Below are positions 1 to 11,042 of a DNA stretch of 64,000 bases, in pieces. A program made the translations under genes and the position numbers. Origin of the DNA: Cliona cf. orientalis (taxonomy: Eukaryota > Porifera > Demospongiae > Clionaida > Clionaidae). The notes beneath the pieces were generated by a model, which did not search any database, had not been told where the DNA came from, and worked only from the letters and a program-made list of their open reading frames with translations. The number at the start of each line of letters is the position of its first letter. Position 1 is the first letter of the stretch. The stretch is from the NCBI GenBank assembly GCA_963930775.1, contig OZ005698.1:6082501-6146500 (forward strand), in the 5' to 3' direction.

Positions 1-634
1 ATGTATATGGAGCGAATGACAACCTTTACCAGAAAAACGTGCATTTTTCAAATTACTTTTTCCGTACATTGCATTAGATTAATAAATACAGTATCATGTT
101 TATTCTAATAGAACGCAAGTTAAAATGTATAATTGCAATCATAACTTTTATACAATTTTCTGGTAAACACTGTAACAGTTGCACTCTAATCATCTAGTTT
201 AAGCATTGCAAGCAATGTACTGTCAGTGTATGCACCCTTAGAGGTGGAGAGACTGGTCATGAATAATATTATATTCGCACCATTAGTACAGGTACACATG
301 TATACAGCACATGCGTTAGTGCTTTATACACTAGACCAAATAAAATACGCAAGCTGCCCACGATATGTAACTCGGATTCATACTGCTGATGAGTCTCCCA
401 CCAGCCCATAAGGAATAATATTGCAGGTTCCCTAGGGAGGGAAAATCATATTATGTATTTCAGTACTTAATAAACCCTAAAAATTCTGGGGAGGGCGCAC
501 CTCAAGGGATAGGGATGCGCTCCCATCCTCTAAATAAATAGAAAATCTGAGCATATTCACCTGTCAGTGCTAATTTTTGCATCTTCTTAGTGCGCCTTCT
601 CTACTTGGAACGCTCTTAGCCAGCTAGCTACCAT
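1..634. other. AT-rich stretch without a recognised gene
   Basis: I see no convincing coding exon, RNA gene or clear transposon end here. The sequence is downstream of the minus-strand RING gene and may contain its 3' untranslated region. Confidence 0.4.
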
Positions 635-2121
635 CTAATATGAATTTTGAGCCTTTTCCTGGAGTGAGCCTATGTGGTCCTCCTGTTCCTGATGATCCTC
701 ACGGCACGTACTGACTTCAGCCAGACACACTAAATGACCCCAGCTCCGCCTCTTGTCGTTCAGTGGTCTGGCTTCAGCCACTATGCACAACTCGGGGTTA
801 GCTATAAGCTAAGAAACCTTGGTTGCATACTCAACTAATACAAGGCAGGCTTGCCGGTGCTATGCCCAATTTATTAGACTACACAGTAGTTTTACTCTCC
901 TATGACAAACAGTATTGATGCATGCTTGTTCAACTTACTTGCTGCTGAGATCCAGATTGAGTGGCAGTGGTAGATGCTCGTTCAGCTGACGGTGAGGTTC
1001 TCGGCCTAAACACCGCAAATGGCAGTAATATTAATATTTATTACTTGTGTATATTACCATAGTGTTCTAGGCAAGCGCCCGCAATTTCGGCCCACATGGG
1101 GCTATAGCTCTATATGTTTGTATAGAAGCTGCTACATTATCTAAACTGAAACACCCATGGGGACACTATGGCATTTTATTATTACATGTACATGTACATG
1201 AGGCTATTTATGTATACATGTACGTATGCACATAACCACTAGGGATCACTGGCTGCTCAATATTGATAATATTGATGAAGCATGTCGCTAAATTAAATGT
1301 CAACCTTATGAGACTACTAAGTTACAAACACAAGGTGTGGTCAATGAAAAGTAAGCATCTACTAATAACAAATAAGATTAGTTAGCAACATCGCTGAGAT
1401 ACATAGAAGGCCATCCCACGTTTTCGTGTAACATTGAAAACGTGGGATGGCCTGGGGACGAGGCTAGAGATACATACCTGTATTCTTGGTTTTGAAATCT
1501 TCCGAGCTGTTTTATTCCTTGAACGAACACATTGAACTCTGTCTTTAGTTGCGAGAAAAAACGTGAAAACTTGGCAGCGGTACCATTATTGCCTGGGTTC
1601 GTCTGAGGCCTCTCTGTCATTGCACGCTGCTCTCTTTCCCTCATTGCTTGCATTCTTTGCCACTCACTCATCTGGGAGCCAGAGCCTGAGGTAAGTATGT
1701 CTTCGTGACCAACGTTGACCCACTCCTCCCATTGCCTGTGGCTTTCATCTCTGGTGTGTGCGGGTACCCTGGCGGTTGCTTGAGGTGCAGCTAGCTTAGT
1801 GCGCCGCACAGCGGGTGCCTCAGCTTGCCGTGTTGTATCTTCTTGCTCTTGATCTCGTAAGGTTACTCGTTGGAAGACATCAATCAGGCAATTCATACGA
1901 AAATCTGTTGGTAAACCCTCGACTACGCCGTTCGGTAAGTGAGCGAGTCTCCGACACTCGGGGCACGAAATGGAGTGGGTGACATTTCGTTTAGACAGCA
2001 TCTCCAGACATGCCTTGCAGAAAACGTGGTCACAAGGAAGTTTCTTTGGTTCTTGGAAGATATTGAGGCACAAGGCACACGTTATCTCCCGTTCTAGGAC
2101 CGACTCAACACCGGCGGCCAT
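635..2121 (-). CDS. RING-finger protein (TRIM-type RING, probable E3 ubiquitin ligase)
   Basis: Proposed exons on the minus strand are 1478-2121, 939-1005 and 635-697. They join in phase (2 then 0) to give 257 residues. The first exon encodes a C3HC4 RING at about residues 14-57: CALC, then CDHVFCKAC, then CPEC. This is the zinc-binding fold that recruits E2 enzymes in ubiquitin ligases. The RING is followed by a TRIM-like stretch, GLPTDFRMNCLIDVFQRV. The remainder is polar, with no B-box or substrate domain. The donor of exon 1 is CAG|GTATGTA. The second exon is supported by a TTTAG acceptor and a GTAAGT donor. The last exon (GTGAG acceptor) is the least certain. The ATG at 2121 gives the RING close to the N terminus, as is usual. 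Function beyond RING E3 activity cannot be assigned. Confidence 0.75.
1395..1477. repeat. Small fold-back insertion beside a splice donor
   Basis: An 18-bp perfect inverted repeat (1408-1425 and 1436-1453, starting AGGCCATCCCACG) with a 10-base loop is flanked by two copies of GAGATACATA (about 1395-1404 and 1468-1477). The right copy overlaps the splice donor of RING exon 1. This looks like a tiny MITE or fold-back insertion with a target duplication. Confidence 0.55.
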
Positions 2122-4390
2122 CTCCAGGCTGAGCTGCTTCGCCGATAGAACCGGGGGAGGAGCTTATCCGAGAAAGGCGGCGTCATATGGCTGCATATGG
2201 GCGTGGACAAACCATGGACAAACATTCCTCACTGTACTGACTGCCTCACTGAAGTCAAGTTTAAGCACTCGATATATCGGTCGCGTTTATTCAATTTACT
2301 GGATCTATTGCTGTGGTAAGTCCAGTATCTACGTACCATACCAAGGAGATCTACATGTAAAAGCCACCTGGCAGGATGTATATGTAAGCGGTTGATGACC
2401 TTTAATAGTCATGCCATAAATTATGAGTGCTAATTGTAGGGAAAATACAGTAGTTTGAAAGGATAACAGCTTTGCAGCTGAGCCATATCCGTTTAATGCG
2501 CCCAGCCACCTCTGGATACTGACATAAATTGATAGATAGTGAAGTCCCAGGGCTCTTCTTGTGCCTATCAGTGCACAGGGCCGGGGCTGTAGCCAGCGTG
2601 TACCAGTGGGCTGCCTAGCTGTGGTCTTGCCATCAGTCCCACTCTCACTTGATTTCTGGCAATAAGCTACTTGATAAGTGAGAGAAACCTGAGCATGCAA
2701 GCCATGGCACGCACTCTGTATCACCCTAGACCAAGGCAGCTAAACGAGGCTCTACTCGAGCCTGTGCTAGTGCTATAGCTAAGTTCAGATGATGAAAACA
2801 AAGCTGTGTGATGACTGAATACTATTAGCAGCTAATTTGCCAAGAGTGCAACTATATACGGCACGGTGGAGGATTTAGGGTGGTTCCTATGATTCCATGG
2901 AACCCCCTTTTGGGCCACCGTTGCACCTAGCACTAAGAAGTACAGATGATAGGCTAGTACTGATTAATAGCTAGGCTAAATGGAACCCGCCTCTCTGTCT
3001 ACAGAACTAAGAAAGCTACTGCTAGCATGCTTTAGTAGAAAAGTCATTCAGAAAGAGATCGACTGGACTGCTGGTTGAAGTCCCTCAAAAACGATCCAAA
3101 TGGGCGTGGCTTTGAACTGGAACCCTCCTTCAGGAAATCCTGGATCTGCCACTGCGGCAGTCTTGTCGCAGGGGGACAAAGTTGTTCACTACTGTTGCTC
3201 CATTGAGCACTGTACAAAACTAGAGCTCTAGAGTGCACATACCATATATATTTACCCCGCGCGCATGCGCAAGGGGGTAAAGTAATCGGTCGTGTCGTCG
3301 TTGTTGTTGTCGTTGTTAGCAGAAAAATCGCCATATCTCGAGGTCTAGGCACCTGAGCGACTAGTAAGCACAATGAATCAGTCGCATTTGGTGAAAAACG
3401 GGCTTCAGTGTGCTTCAAATCGAGGGATATGGTCCACGAGCGTCACAAATAGTGCCTTTTTGTTAGCCTTCGTAACCACGCCTATCGACAGTGCCCACCA
3501 ATGCATTATGCATACAGGCCTTGTGTTTTCTGCTCATGCGCATAACATTGAATAATTATGGACTGGTAAAGGTCGTCAATAATGCTAGTGGCACACGTTT
3601 GGCTGGTCACTGGTGGCTATCCTGGAATGCAAAGCCCCATCGAATCAGAATGTAAGATACCTATTTTACCTAATCTAGATCTGGTGCAGAGAGAGATTCA
3701 GTGATGTTTGGCTGATATTTACCAAGAGCCCTATATTATACAACCAGGGGCTTATGGGGTCTATAAGTCCTTGACACAACCAAGCAACAATAAAAGCAGA
3801 TCTAGCTATAGATTGCACAATGTGCGCGCGGGGTATGTGCTCTATAGAGCTCTAGTTCTTCTAAAAATTCAGCCCTTCTAATTATTCGGCACCCTTTACC
3901 GAATGATTGAAAATAGTCTCTAATTTTCGGCAGAGGTCGTCATGCGTATATTATATGCTATAAATGGGAATAGAATGTGCACGCACACAGACAGAATGTT
4001 GAATATTAACCTCTAAAAATTCGGCGAAGCTAGAGCAATAATATTATTATTATTTTCATGCCAAATTTTTAGAAGAAATACAGTACCACATGCACGTGCG
4101 CATTACATCCTGCTTGCAGCAGAGTGCACTCAGTGCCATTGTAGTTGTAGCATGAGCCCTGTTGACGACCTTTACCTACTTATTGTGCTAGGTTGTGTGC
4201 ATGAGCAGATCAGAAAGGCACATTGCCTGCTGTCCAGTGATAGGTGTGGTCAACAAAACACAGTGTTTGCTACGCTCGTGGAGCTTACCAAACGATTCGA
4301 AGCATAATCAGGGTTGCATACAGAGGGGGGAGGGACGCACTGGGATTCCCCTCCCCCCCCCCCCCCCCAAGAATTCCATAATTATATTAT
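2122..4390. other. Intergenic, repeat fragments
   Basis: No gene is recognised. Around 3,240-3,300 there is a palindromic GCGCATGCGC core inside a TACCCC...GGGGTAA frame, a repeat also seen near 13,740, 14,030 and 52,700. Near 3,115-3,160 there is a short stretch (reverse strand CAGATCCAGGATTT) that resembles a transposon end. Open frames here carry no recognisable protein. Confidence 0.35.
4313..4385. repeat. Poly-C-bearing repeat fragment
   Basis: GGGTTGCATACAGAGGGG leads into a long C run and then AAGAATTCC. A matching inverted copy lies at about 5866-5925, reading GGAATTC ... G run ... CTCTGTATGCAATCCTGG. Confidence 0.55.
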
Positions 4391-4392
4391 TA

Positions 4393-4876
4393 CAGTATAT
4401 AGAACCCCTCTAAAGCGGACACCATTGGGACCAAAAATTTTGTCCGCTGTAGCGAGGTGTCCTTAGCTCAGGGGTTAGTGGTTGACCACGCCCCTCCTAC
4501 AATCGTGGCCAGCTATGATAAAGCACTATTATGGACAACAAAAGAGACCGTATTGATGAGAGATCTGTCAACTGACAGCTCCTAAGCAAGATTTTGAGAC
4601 ATATTTAGTGTAGTTACTGGTCACCGAAACCGACCGATTTTAATGGTGGGTTTGGCCTAACTGTCCGTTATGCGAGGTTGTTCACTATTGTGCATGCAGG
4701 CTCGAACGGAACCAAAATAAGTAATAAGTGTCTGTTATACGGAATAGCGGGATGTCCGCTATTGAGGGGGTTCGAATATATTGAAGTCTATGGAAATACA
4801 ATCTGGACATTCGGAATTGTCCGTTATATCGCAGGTGTCTGCCGTTGAAGGGTGTCCGTTAAACGGGGTTCCACTG
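4393..4876. mobile_element. MITE with TA target duplication and CAGT...GAACCCC ends
   Basis: The left end is CAGTATATAGAACCCCTCTA and the right end, reverse-complemented, is CAGTGGAACCCCGTTTAACG. TA dinucleotides flank both ends (4391-4392 and 4877-4878). The interior repeats words such as TGTCCGTTA and GCGGACACC. The ends resemble pogo/Tigger-type elements. No transposase is encoded, so it is non-autonomous. A truncated relative lies at about 24256-24449. Confidence 0.75.
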
Positions 4877-4898
4877 TATGTATATAGCACAAATAACA

Positions 4899-5056
4899 CA
4901 AGCAAGAAGAAATCGTTTGTTATCATAGCATTATTGTGTGGTTTTATTTACTAGTATACGCATGGCAGCGGTGCATACACACATACAAAGTAAGTCATCG
5001 GTGAGATTCCCCCCCCCCCCCCCCCCCCAGAAGAAAAATCCTGTATGTAACCCTGA
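4899..5056 (+). repeat. Inverted repeat arm with poly-C tract (copy A)
   Basis: This copy and the one at 5645-5800 are about 150-bp, diverged inverted copies of one element. They share the words ATCGTTTGTTATCA, CATTATTGTGTG, TTTACTAGT, CATGGCAGCGG and a C/G run of about 10-19 bases. Neither encodes a plausible protein. Confidence 0.65.
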
Positions 5057-5644
5057 TAATGAAGCCAGTTTTTTGATGATATCGACGGATATATTGTACT
5101 TGTATGAGTCGCGCAGATGTAGGTCTGACCATTTTGTGCTATCAGACGACAGACACAACCGATTACATTAACTCCTTGCACATGTGCATAGGGTAACTTA
5201 GGGTCTACATGTATCTCGACTCGTGTGGTAGTAGCCACCAAAAACAGAAGCTCAAAGTCAAAGTATGATTCCTCTGCACTTGGATAGCCACTTTTTGGAG
5301 ACTACACTGCTACCATTGGACCAAAATCTCAAAAACCACCAATAACAATGCTACATGTACATGTGTATATATACTCGCCTATACATGTATTTGTTAGTGC
5401 AAGAATACTTCAGATACTGAATGAAGGAATTTTTTGTCACCGCACAAATGGTTGGAAGAAGGCCTTGTCTACTGGAAGAGCCTAATTACAAGCTACCAAG
5501 TGTTTGTTCGGTAGAAAAAATTTTGGTCATTTTTTGTGGTTTTCTGTGTGACATGGATTGTCCCAATTGATTGTATTGCTCACGTATGCTGTTCCAATCC
5601 TGTGTACGTAGTCTATGGTTTAACTTATTGGCCATGGAGTGCTA

Positions 5645-5800
5645 GTAGGGTTGTATACAGATTTTTTTCTGCTGGGGGGGGAGGAAGGGGTATCTCATGG
5701 ATGATTTACTTTGTATATGTGCCGCTGCCATGTGTACACTAGTAAATAAATCACACAATAATGCTGTGATAACAAACGAAGTCTTCTTACTTGTGTATGT
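5645..5800 (-). repeat. Inverted repeat arm with poly-G tract (copy B)
   Basis: Reverse-strand partner of copy A. It begins TAGGGTTGTATACAG, passes a G run, and ends near AACAAACGAAGTC. The shared GGGTTG(C/T)ATACAG end also occurs at about 4313 and, inverted, at 5910. This suggests one dispersed family. Confidence 0.65.
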
Positions 5801-5977
5801 AATCAATGAATATTATTTGTGCTGTATGCATAATAATATTATATTATTATTATTATTATGGAATTCTGGAAGGTGGGGGGGGGGGGGGGGGGTGGGATAC
5901 CGCCCCTCTGTATGCAATCCTGGCTAGAAGATGATAATTTTCACAATTCATGTCGTTTATTTTATAGGCTGTAAACA

Positions 5978-6168
5978 ATGGCAACAGAGGGTACACTTTC
6001 CACAAGAGAATGGAAAGAAGCATTAGTGCGGTCGTTTGAGGGCTTTAGTGCCAGTCAGGTGTCCCAGCATCATGTGGAAAGTGCAAGACAATGCATAAGC
6101 AATGGAGGCTCCTATCAGGAGCGTTACACCATCATCCCTTTTGAAAGGATCTTGAAGGACAATCAGGT
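5978..6168 (+). CDS. Possible first coding exon of an unrecognised gene
   Basis: An ATG follows TATAGGCTGTAAACA and opens a 63-codon frame beginning MATEGTLSTREWKEAL. It ends at a good donor, CAATCAG|GTAAAAAC. The composition (Glu, Ser, Arg, His) looks like real protein. I recognise no domain and could not identify the next exon with confidence. It may be an orphan or pseudo-exon. Confidence 0.35.
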
Positions 6169-6493
6169 AAAAACAATATGAGTGAATGTATGGAAAAGGT
6201 ATTATCAGTGACATTTCTAGCAAATCAGCAATAATATTGTATTACAGTATTATATCCAAACCTCAATTATCCATACCCTCAATTATCTGAGCTCTAGAGC
6301 TAAGCAAGAAGTACAGGTCAAATAAAAAAAAAACTTGGTGAGGCATGCAGGATTCTATCTAAAATTTTGATTTGGAGTGGAAGGGGGCATGGCATTTTCA
6401 CGCACAGTCCCCTCCTTCAAACCATTAATAGGTATTTATATGCAACATAGTATACTCTTTGACATTAATTTAGAGGAATGCTATTATCATATC

Positions 6494-7054
6494 GTAGGAG
6501 GCATAAAAACGGTGACGTTTCCGTCCCGTCCCGTTCCATTTAGACAGAAATATATGCCCGTTCCGTTCAATAGAAAACGGGAATTGAACGGGAGGCGGAG
6601 CAAGCGACAAATAGTGCGACCGACTACGCGAACCATAGCTAGTCGAACTACACGCCAGAGGAGTCCAAGAAAGCCAAAAGGAGTACTACTCTACTTCCGT
6701 TGATCTGCTAGTTGATGAGGCGTTTTGACTCGATCAACAATCCGAGGTCGATCGGCAATAGCGAAAATCGCTCGCAGTTGAGTGGCGATCGCAAAACATG
6801 CTCAAGTCAGAAGAGTGGCAGCATCACGGTGTCCCAGCGAAGTTTAGAAGACAGTGGCAGTGTAAAAGCATCAATTATGGGTCCACTAGCAAAATGAGCT
6901 AGCTCTGGTTCTTGACACGTTGGTAAGACACACCCAACGTGCTAATTGATCGCTTGCGCTTGCGAAACGGGTACTGAACAGTGAACGGCACAGGACGTAT
7001 TCCGTTCAGACAGAACGGTACGGAACGGAAACGTCACCGTTTTATGCCTCCTAC
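6494..7054. mobile_element. MITE with long terminal inverted repeats (GTAGGAGGCATAAA ends)
   Basis: The left end GTAGGAGGCATAAAAACGG and the right end CCGTTTTATGCCTCCTAC are inverted repeats, extended by GTGACGTTTCCGT on both sides. The interior is rich in CCGTTCCGTT motifs, also in inverted orientation. No transposase is visible. The target duplication is not clear. Confidence 0.7.
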
Positions 7055-7737
7055 TGTAGCACCCAAATACATGTAGTACACGTTCCCCTCTTTCTTTTTC
7101 TCTTGCTACTCTTCTTTTGGGGGAGAAGCTGGGTGCTTTGGGGGGGGGGGGGGCGAGGGGGGGGAAGCTTTCCCCTGCCCCCCCCCTCCCCCGTAGATAG
7201 AGCCCTGGATGCCAGTTCTATGTGTGCTTGCATGTGAAGTAGAAAGCAGTGTAGCCACCTTTCACTATGTTTGTGCTAATGATGAACATTTAGTATAATT
7301 ATTGAGGCGAAAGTGGGAGGAGTATAGCTAGTAGCCGATCAGGTATTGATTGTTTATTGAAAGGAATGCTGCTTGTTAAACTCTACTATACAGGCACTAG
7401 ACTGAACAACATTTACTTAACACCCACTACAGTAATGCTATAAACATAACCACTTGTCTGCACAGCTGCTGTACTCATAGTGCGTGTACATACATGTATC
7501 TGTCTCAAATTTTGTGCAAAATATCTGTGGCTATAGAATATGAAATTTGACTACAGAAGAAATGATCTGGTAGCCAATTTGGCTGCGATATTTTCATAGC
7601 TTTGGGAACCCCTGCATTTATAATTATTATATTATATATATTATGTCTGCCATCTGTCATTCCCATGATATGAGTTATATACCTGTTGTCTATCTCAATG
7701 ATATGCAATATTTTATTCTCGGTTATGTGCATGCATT

Positions 7738-7850
7738 TACCGTACCCTCGCGAAAGAGGGCCCACTACGGAATGTCGGCCTATCCCCCGGTTTGGGCTCA
7801 ATTTCCTGCTAAGGTCTAGTATTTACTTGAATATGCGCCCATGTGTAGCT
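7738..7850. mobile_element. MITE fragment, TA-CCGTACCCTC end
   Basis: TA followed by CCGTACCCTCGCGAAAGAGG matches the terminal repeats of the complete element at 20836-21025. Only one end is present, so the right boundary given here is approximate. Confidence 0.55.
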
Positions 7851-8177
7851 GCCCTTGAAAACGCAGCTCAAATGGCTGGTTTATGAGGACTGAACTTCGA
7901 GTAGTCTATGTAAGATCGATAAGTAATGTGCTAAACAGCTGTAAAACTAAGCCTAGCTAGCTTTATGCCACGTTTAAGCAGAAACAAACGAGCTTACACG
8001 GCTAGCGATTGTAGCCAAGCCCACTTAATAGGGCTGCACTGAATGACACACAGTGAAGTATCGCGGCCGCCCTTGCTCTGGATTGGTAACCATGCTTGAG
8101 CAATAGTAGCCAGCCGTTAAGCCAGCGGTCCAATTGTTGCAGATCCAGGAAGTGCATCCGGTGGCATATTCCAGTGC

Positions 8178-8775
8178 ATGCAATTTTGGCCGTTTTTTAT
8201 CTATTTTTCTTACCTGTTCTATCTAGGCCATCTTTCACTTCTAGGACTCCAAACAAAGACCAGAAGACAGAGGAACTCTTCTACTTTCTGCTCGTTCAAG
8301 TCCCATAACCCGGAGACATTGATGAGCTCCGCGCCGCGGCGACCGCTTTTGTGCATGCTACTCTCAAGCGCTCACAAAAAGTGCCTCGCGCAAAAAGTGG
8401 CACGTTTTGGTTCCCTAGGATGGATTCCCATGATTCAAGTACCATTCAATAGCTCTTGTGTTGCTCTACAATATAAGACTGGAACGAAGTTTTTCCATCG
8501 AGCAGTTCCAAAGGTACACGCTGTTAAAAATAGTATAAATTTTTGTTAATTCACCATAGAAACATTGAATAAAATACGTATAAATCAATGATAACGCTTT
8601 CTAGGTGGTACAAAGATATTGTGCAGCCATCAAGGGCCTTCTTGAAGGTTTGCAGACGGTTGTTAAAGCTTTCACAATCAGTCTCCTATGCCATCATCAC
8701 ACATTGACAACTACGGTTGATACAAGTGCTCAAGCAGCCACAGCGATGGTGCAAGGACCTAGATTGAGTAGCTAG
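8178..8775 (+). other. Two adjoining open stretches, possible degenerate or unknown gene
   Basis: The frame from 8178 could splice at AAG|GTACAC (exon end 8513) to an acceptor TTTCTAG (exon start 8605). The phase-0 continuation of 56 codons stops at 8775 and contains AAIKGLLEGLQTVVKAF. The N-terminal part is low-complexity and hydrophobic and may not be coding. No family is recognised. Confidence 0.2.
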
Positions 8776-8950
8776 TTCTCTCAGCACCTCAGAAGATAGC
8801 TTCAAAACAAAAACTAAGTCTGAGGAGGCCTAGGCAGCACCTTCTCTTTGGCGGTGGAACTCCAGTGCTCCCCCCTCTCACCATCTCATACTCATCGATA
8901 GCTGATCATCACCTAAGAGATTGTGTACGTGCACATACATGGGGTAGGGG

Positions 8951-9000
8951 TGTGTGTGTGTGTGAGAGAGAGAGAAAGAAAAAGAGAGAGAGAGAGTGAG
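8951..9000. repeat. (TG)n(AG)n microsatellite
   Basis: A TGTGTG tract passes directly into GAGAGA with few interruptions. The surrounding 8.8-9.4 kb shows no gene. Confidence 0.85.
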
Positions 9001-10376
9001 ACAGGTGGGACAAGTGCTAGCATATTTAACCTCCATGGATGTGAACTTGTGCTTTTCAGCTTCGATGTCGGCTGATTTACACAAATTATGGCACAGGTAC
9101 TATTCTTTTGCCATTTCAGCTGGTAAGGCTCACCCCCATCCCTGGACTTCATTATTCACCTGATACAGAAGTTAGGTACTTGCCTCACACTAGCCTTCAG
9201 TGAATCCCAAGTGAAGCCTGGGTTCGAGGCTAGCCTCACACACGCTAGACTATACCAAACAATTCCATCCAGATTCGTTCTTGAAAGTTTGAATATAGAA
9301 AGAAACTAACCATTTGAATGATGATGTCTGGTCCTTAGAAACTTGCATCTCTAATGTGTTCATGTGACCATTCCTAATATGGTAATCCGCTACGATAGAT
9401 ACAATATCAGCAAACTCAGCAAGACAGCATGGCAATAGAATAAGATCACATATGACAAAAGGTTTACATAACGCATGATTACATAATGCATGGTTGTGAT
9501 ACACACACTAAGTACAGTTCAGGTTCAAGAATCATGAGTGCTATTCAATAAAAGCTTAACACCTCCTCACTCATGGGTCTCCATTCCTGCTTTTTGATGG
9601 AGATAACAAAACTGTTCTCAGGCTACACCCTTTGTGAGACTGTCAGCAACCATTTCTTTGGTTGGGCAGTACTTAAACTTGATCACCTTATATCGCTGAT
9701 CAAATCTCTAACAAAATGATACTTGATATCTATGTGTTTCGACTTTCCGTGATATTATGGATTTTAGCCATCGCAATACATTGTCTTCCATAACCGTTGT
9801 GGGCTCTCCTTGAGGATTTCCAAGCTCGGAGCTCAGCCTCCTCATCCACACGCACTTCTGAGCAGCGCTTGACAGTGCCACATACTCCGCTTCGGCGATT
9901 GAAAGAGCAACTATATCCTGCTTCTTGCTTCTCCACGATGCATGATGCAGAGTATATATCCAGAAGTAGACTTCCTGTCTATGGCATCTCCTGCCCAATC
10001 AGCATCTGAATAGGCTGTAGGTACACCTGAGTCATCACCTCTGAAAACGATTCCATGATTGGAGGTGCCCTTCAGATATCACAACACTCGTTTTGCTGCG
10101 GTCCAATGAGATTGGTTAGGCTTGCTTGAGAATCTGGTGAGTGTTTCTACGGCGTATGCTATATCTGGCGTTGTACAGGTGGCTAGATACATCAGACTTC
10201 CAACTAGAGATTGGTATGACTGCTGATCCACAGCCTCCTCATCCTCAACTGCCTTCACAAGATGATTACCTGGGTACTGACACCTTGCTCAGGAAGTTTC
10301 TCCGCGTATTTGGGCTGTCCCATCCAGATCTTTTTCTCCTCCTGATTTTGGATGATAGACATCCCGAGGAAGTAGC

Positions 10377-11042
10377 TCAGCTTTCTGTGATCTTTGATAT
10401 CAAACTTTGATGATAGCTCCTCTTCATCTCGGCTTCGTCTTTCCCAGCCAGGATCATATCATCTACATAAGCACCAATATACATGTAGAAGGTATCTTCT
10501 CCTCCTGACATGTAGATGCGGGGATCATGCAGACATTGATTGAGTGAACCCCATGTTTCGTAGGTGAGAGTCAAGTGCAACATTCCAGCGCCTGGAGGTC
10601 TGCTTGAGCCCATAAATACTTTTCCTTAGCTTGCACACTAAATGCTCTTCTCCTTCTTTCTCGTATCCAATTGCCTGCTTCATGTACATTTCTTGAGTGT
10701 ACCATTTAGAAAAGCTGTGCACACATCCACATGATGGAGTTCCAATCCACGTTGTGTTGAGAGTGCGATGAGGGTTCTTAGTGATTCCAAACGGACGTTG
10801 GGGCAAAAAGTTTCATCATAGTCTCACCTGAACTTTTGGTCAAATCCACGTGCCACAAATCTCGCTTTATAATACCACTTGACTGAACCGTCATTGTTCG
10901 TTTTCACCTTGTATACCCACTTGCAAGTGATTGCCTTCTTTCCGGTAGGCAGTGTAGTCAGCTCCCAGACTTGGTTATCTTTTAGTGACTTTATCTCCTT
11001 GCCCATGGCCTCATTCCACTTGCCATGGCTTTCTCCCGGCAT
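10377..11042 (-). pseudogene. copia reverse transcriptase remnant, frame-broken
   Basis: Three overlapping or adjacent frames each carry part of the domain: KAITCKWVYKVKTNNDGSVK, then KSIYGLKQTSRRW, then YVDDMILAGKDEAEM. The catalytic-site YVDD is intact. The frameshifts between blocks make the gene non-functional. Confidence 0.85.

Noticed and set aside
1970..2395. 141-codon plus-strand frame
   Set aside because: Antisense to the RING exon, no domain; shadow frame.
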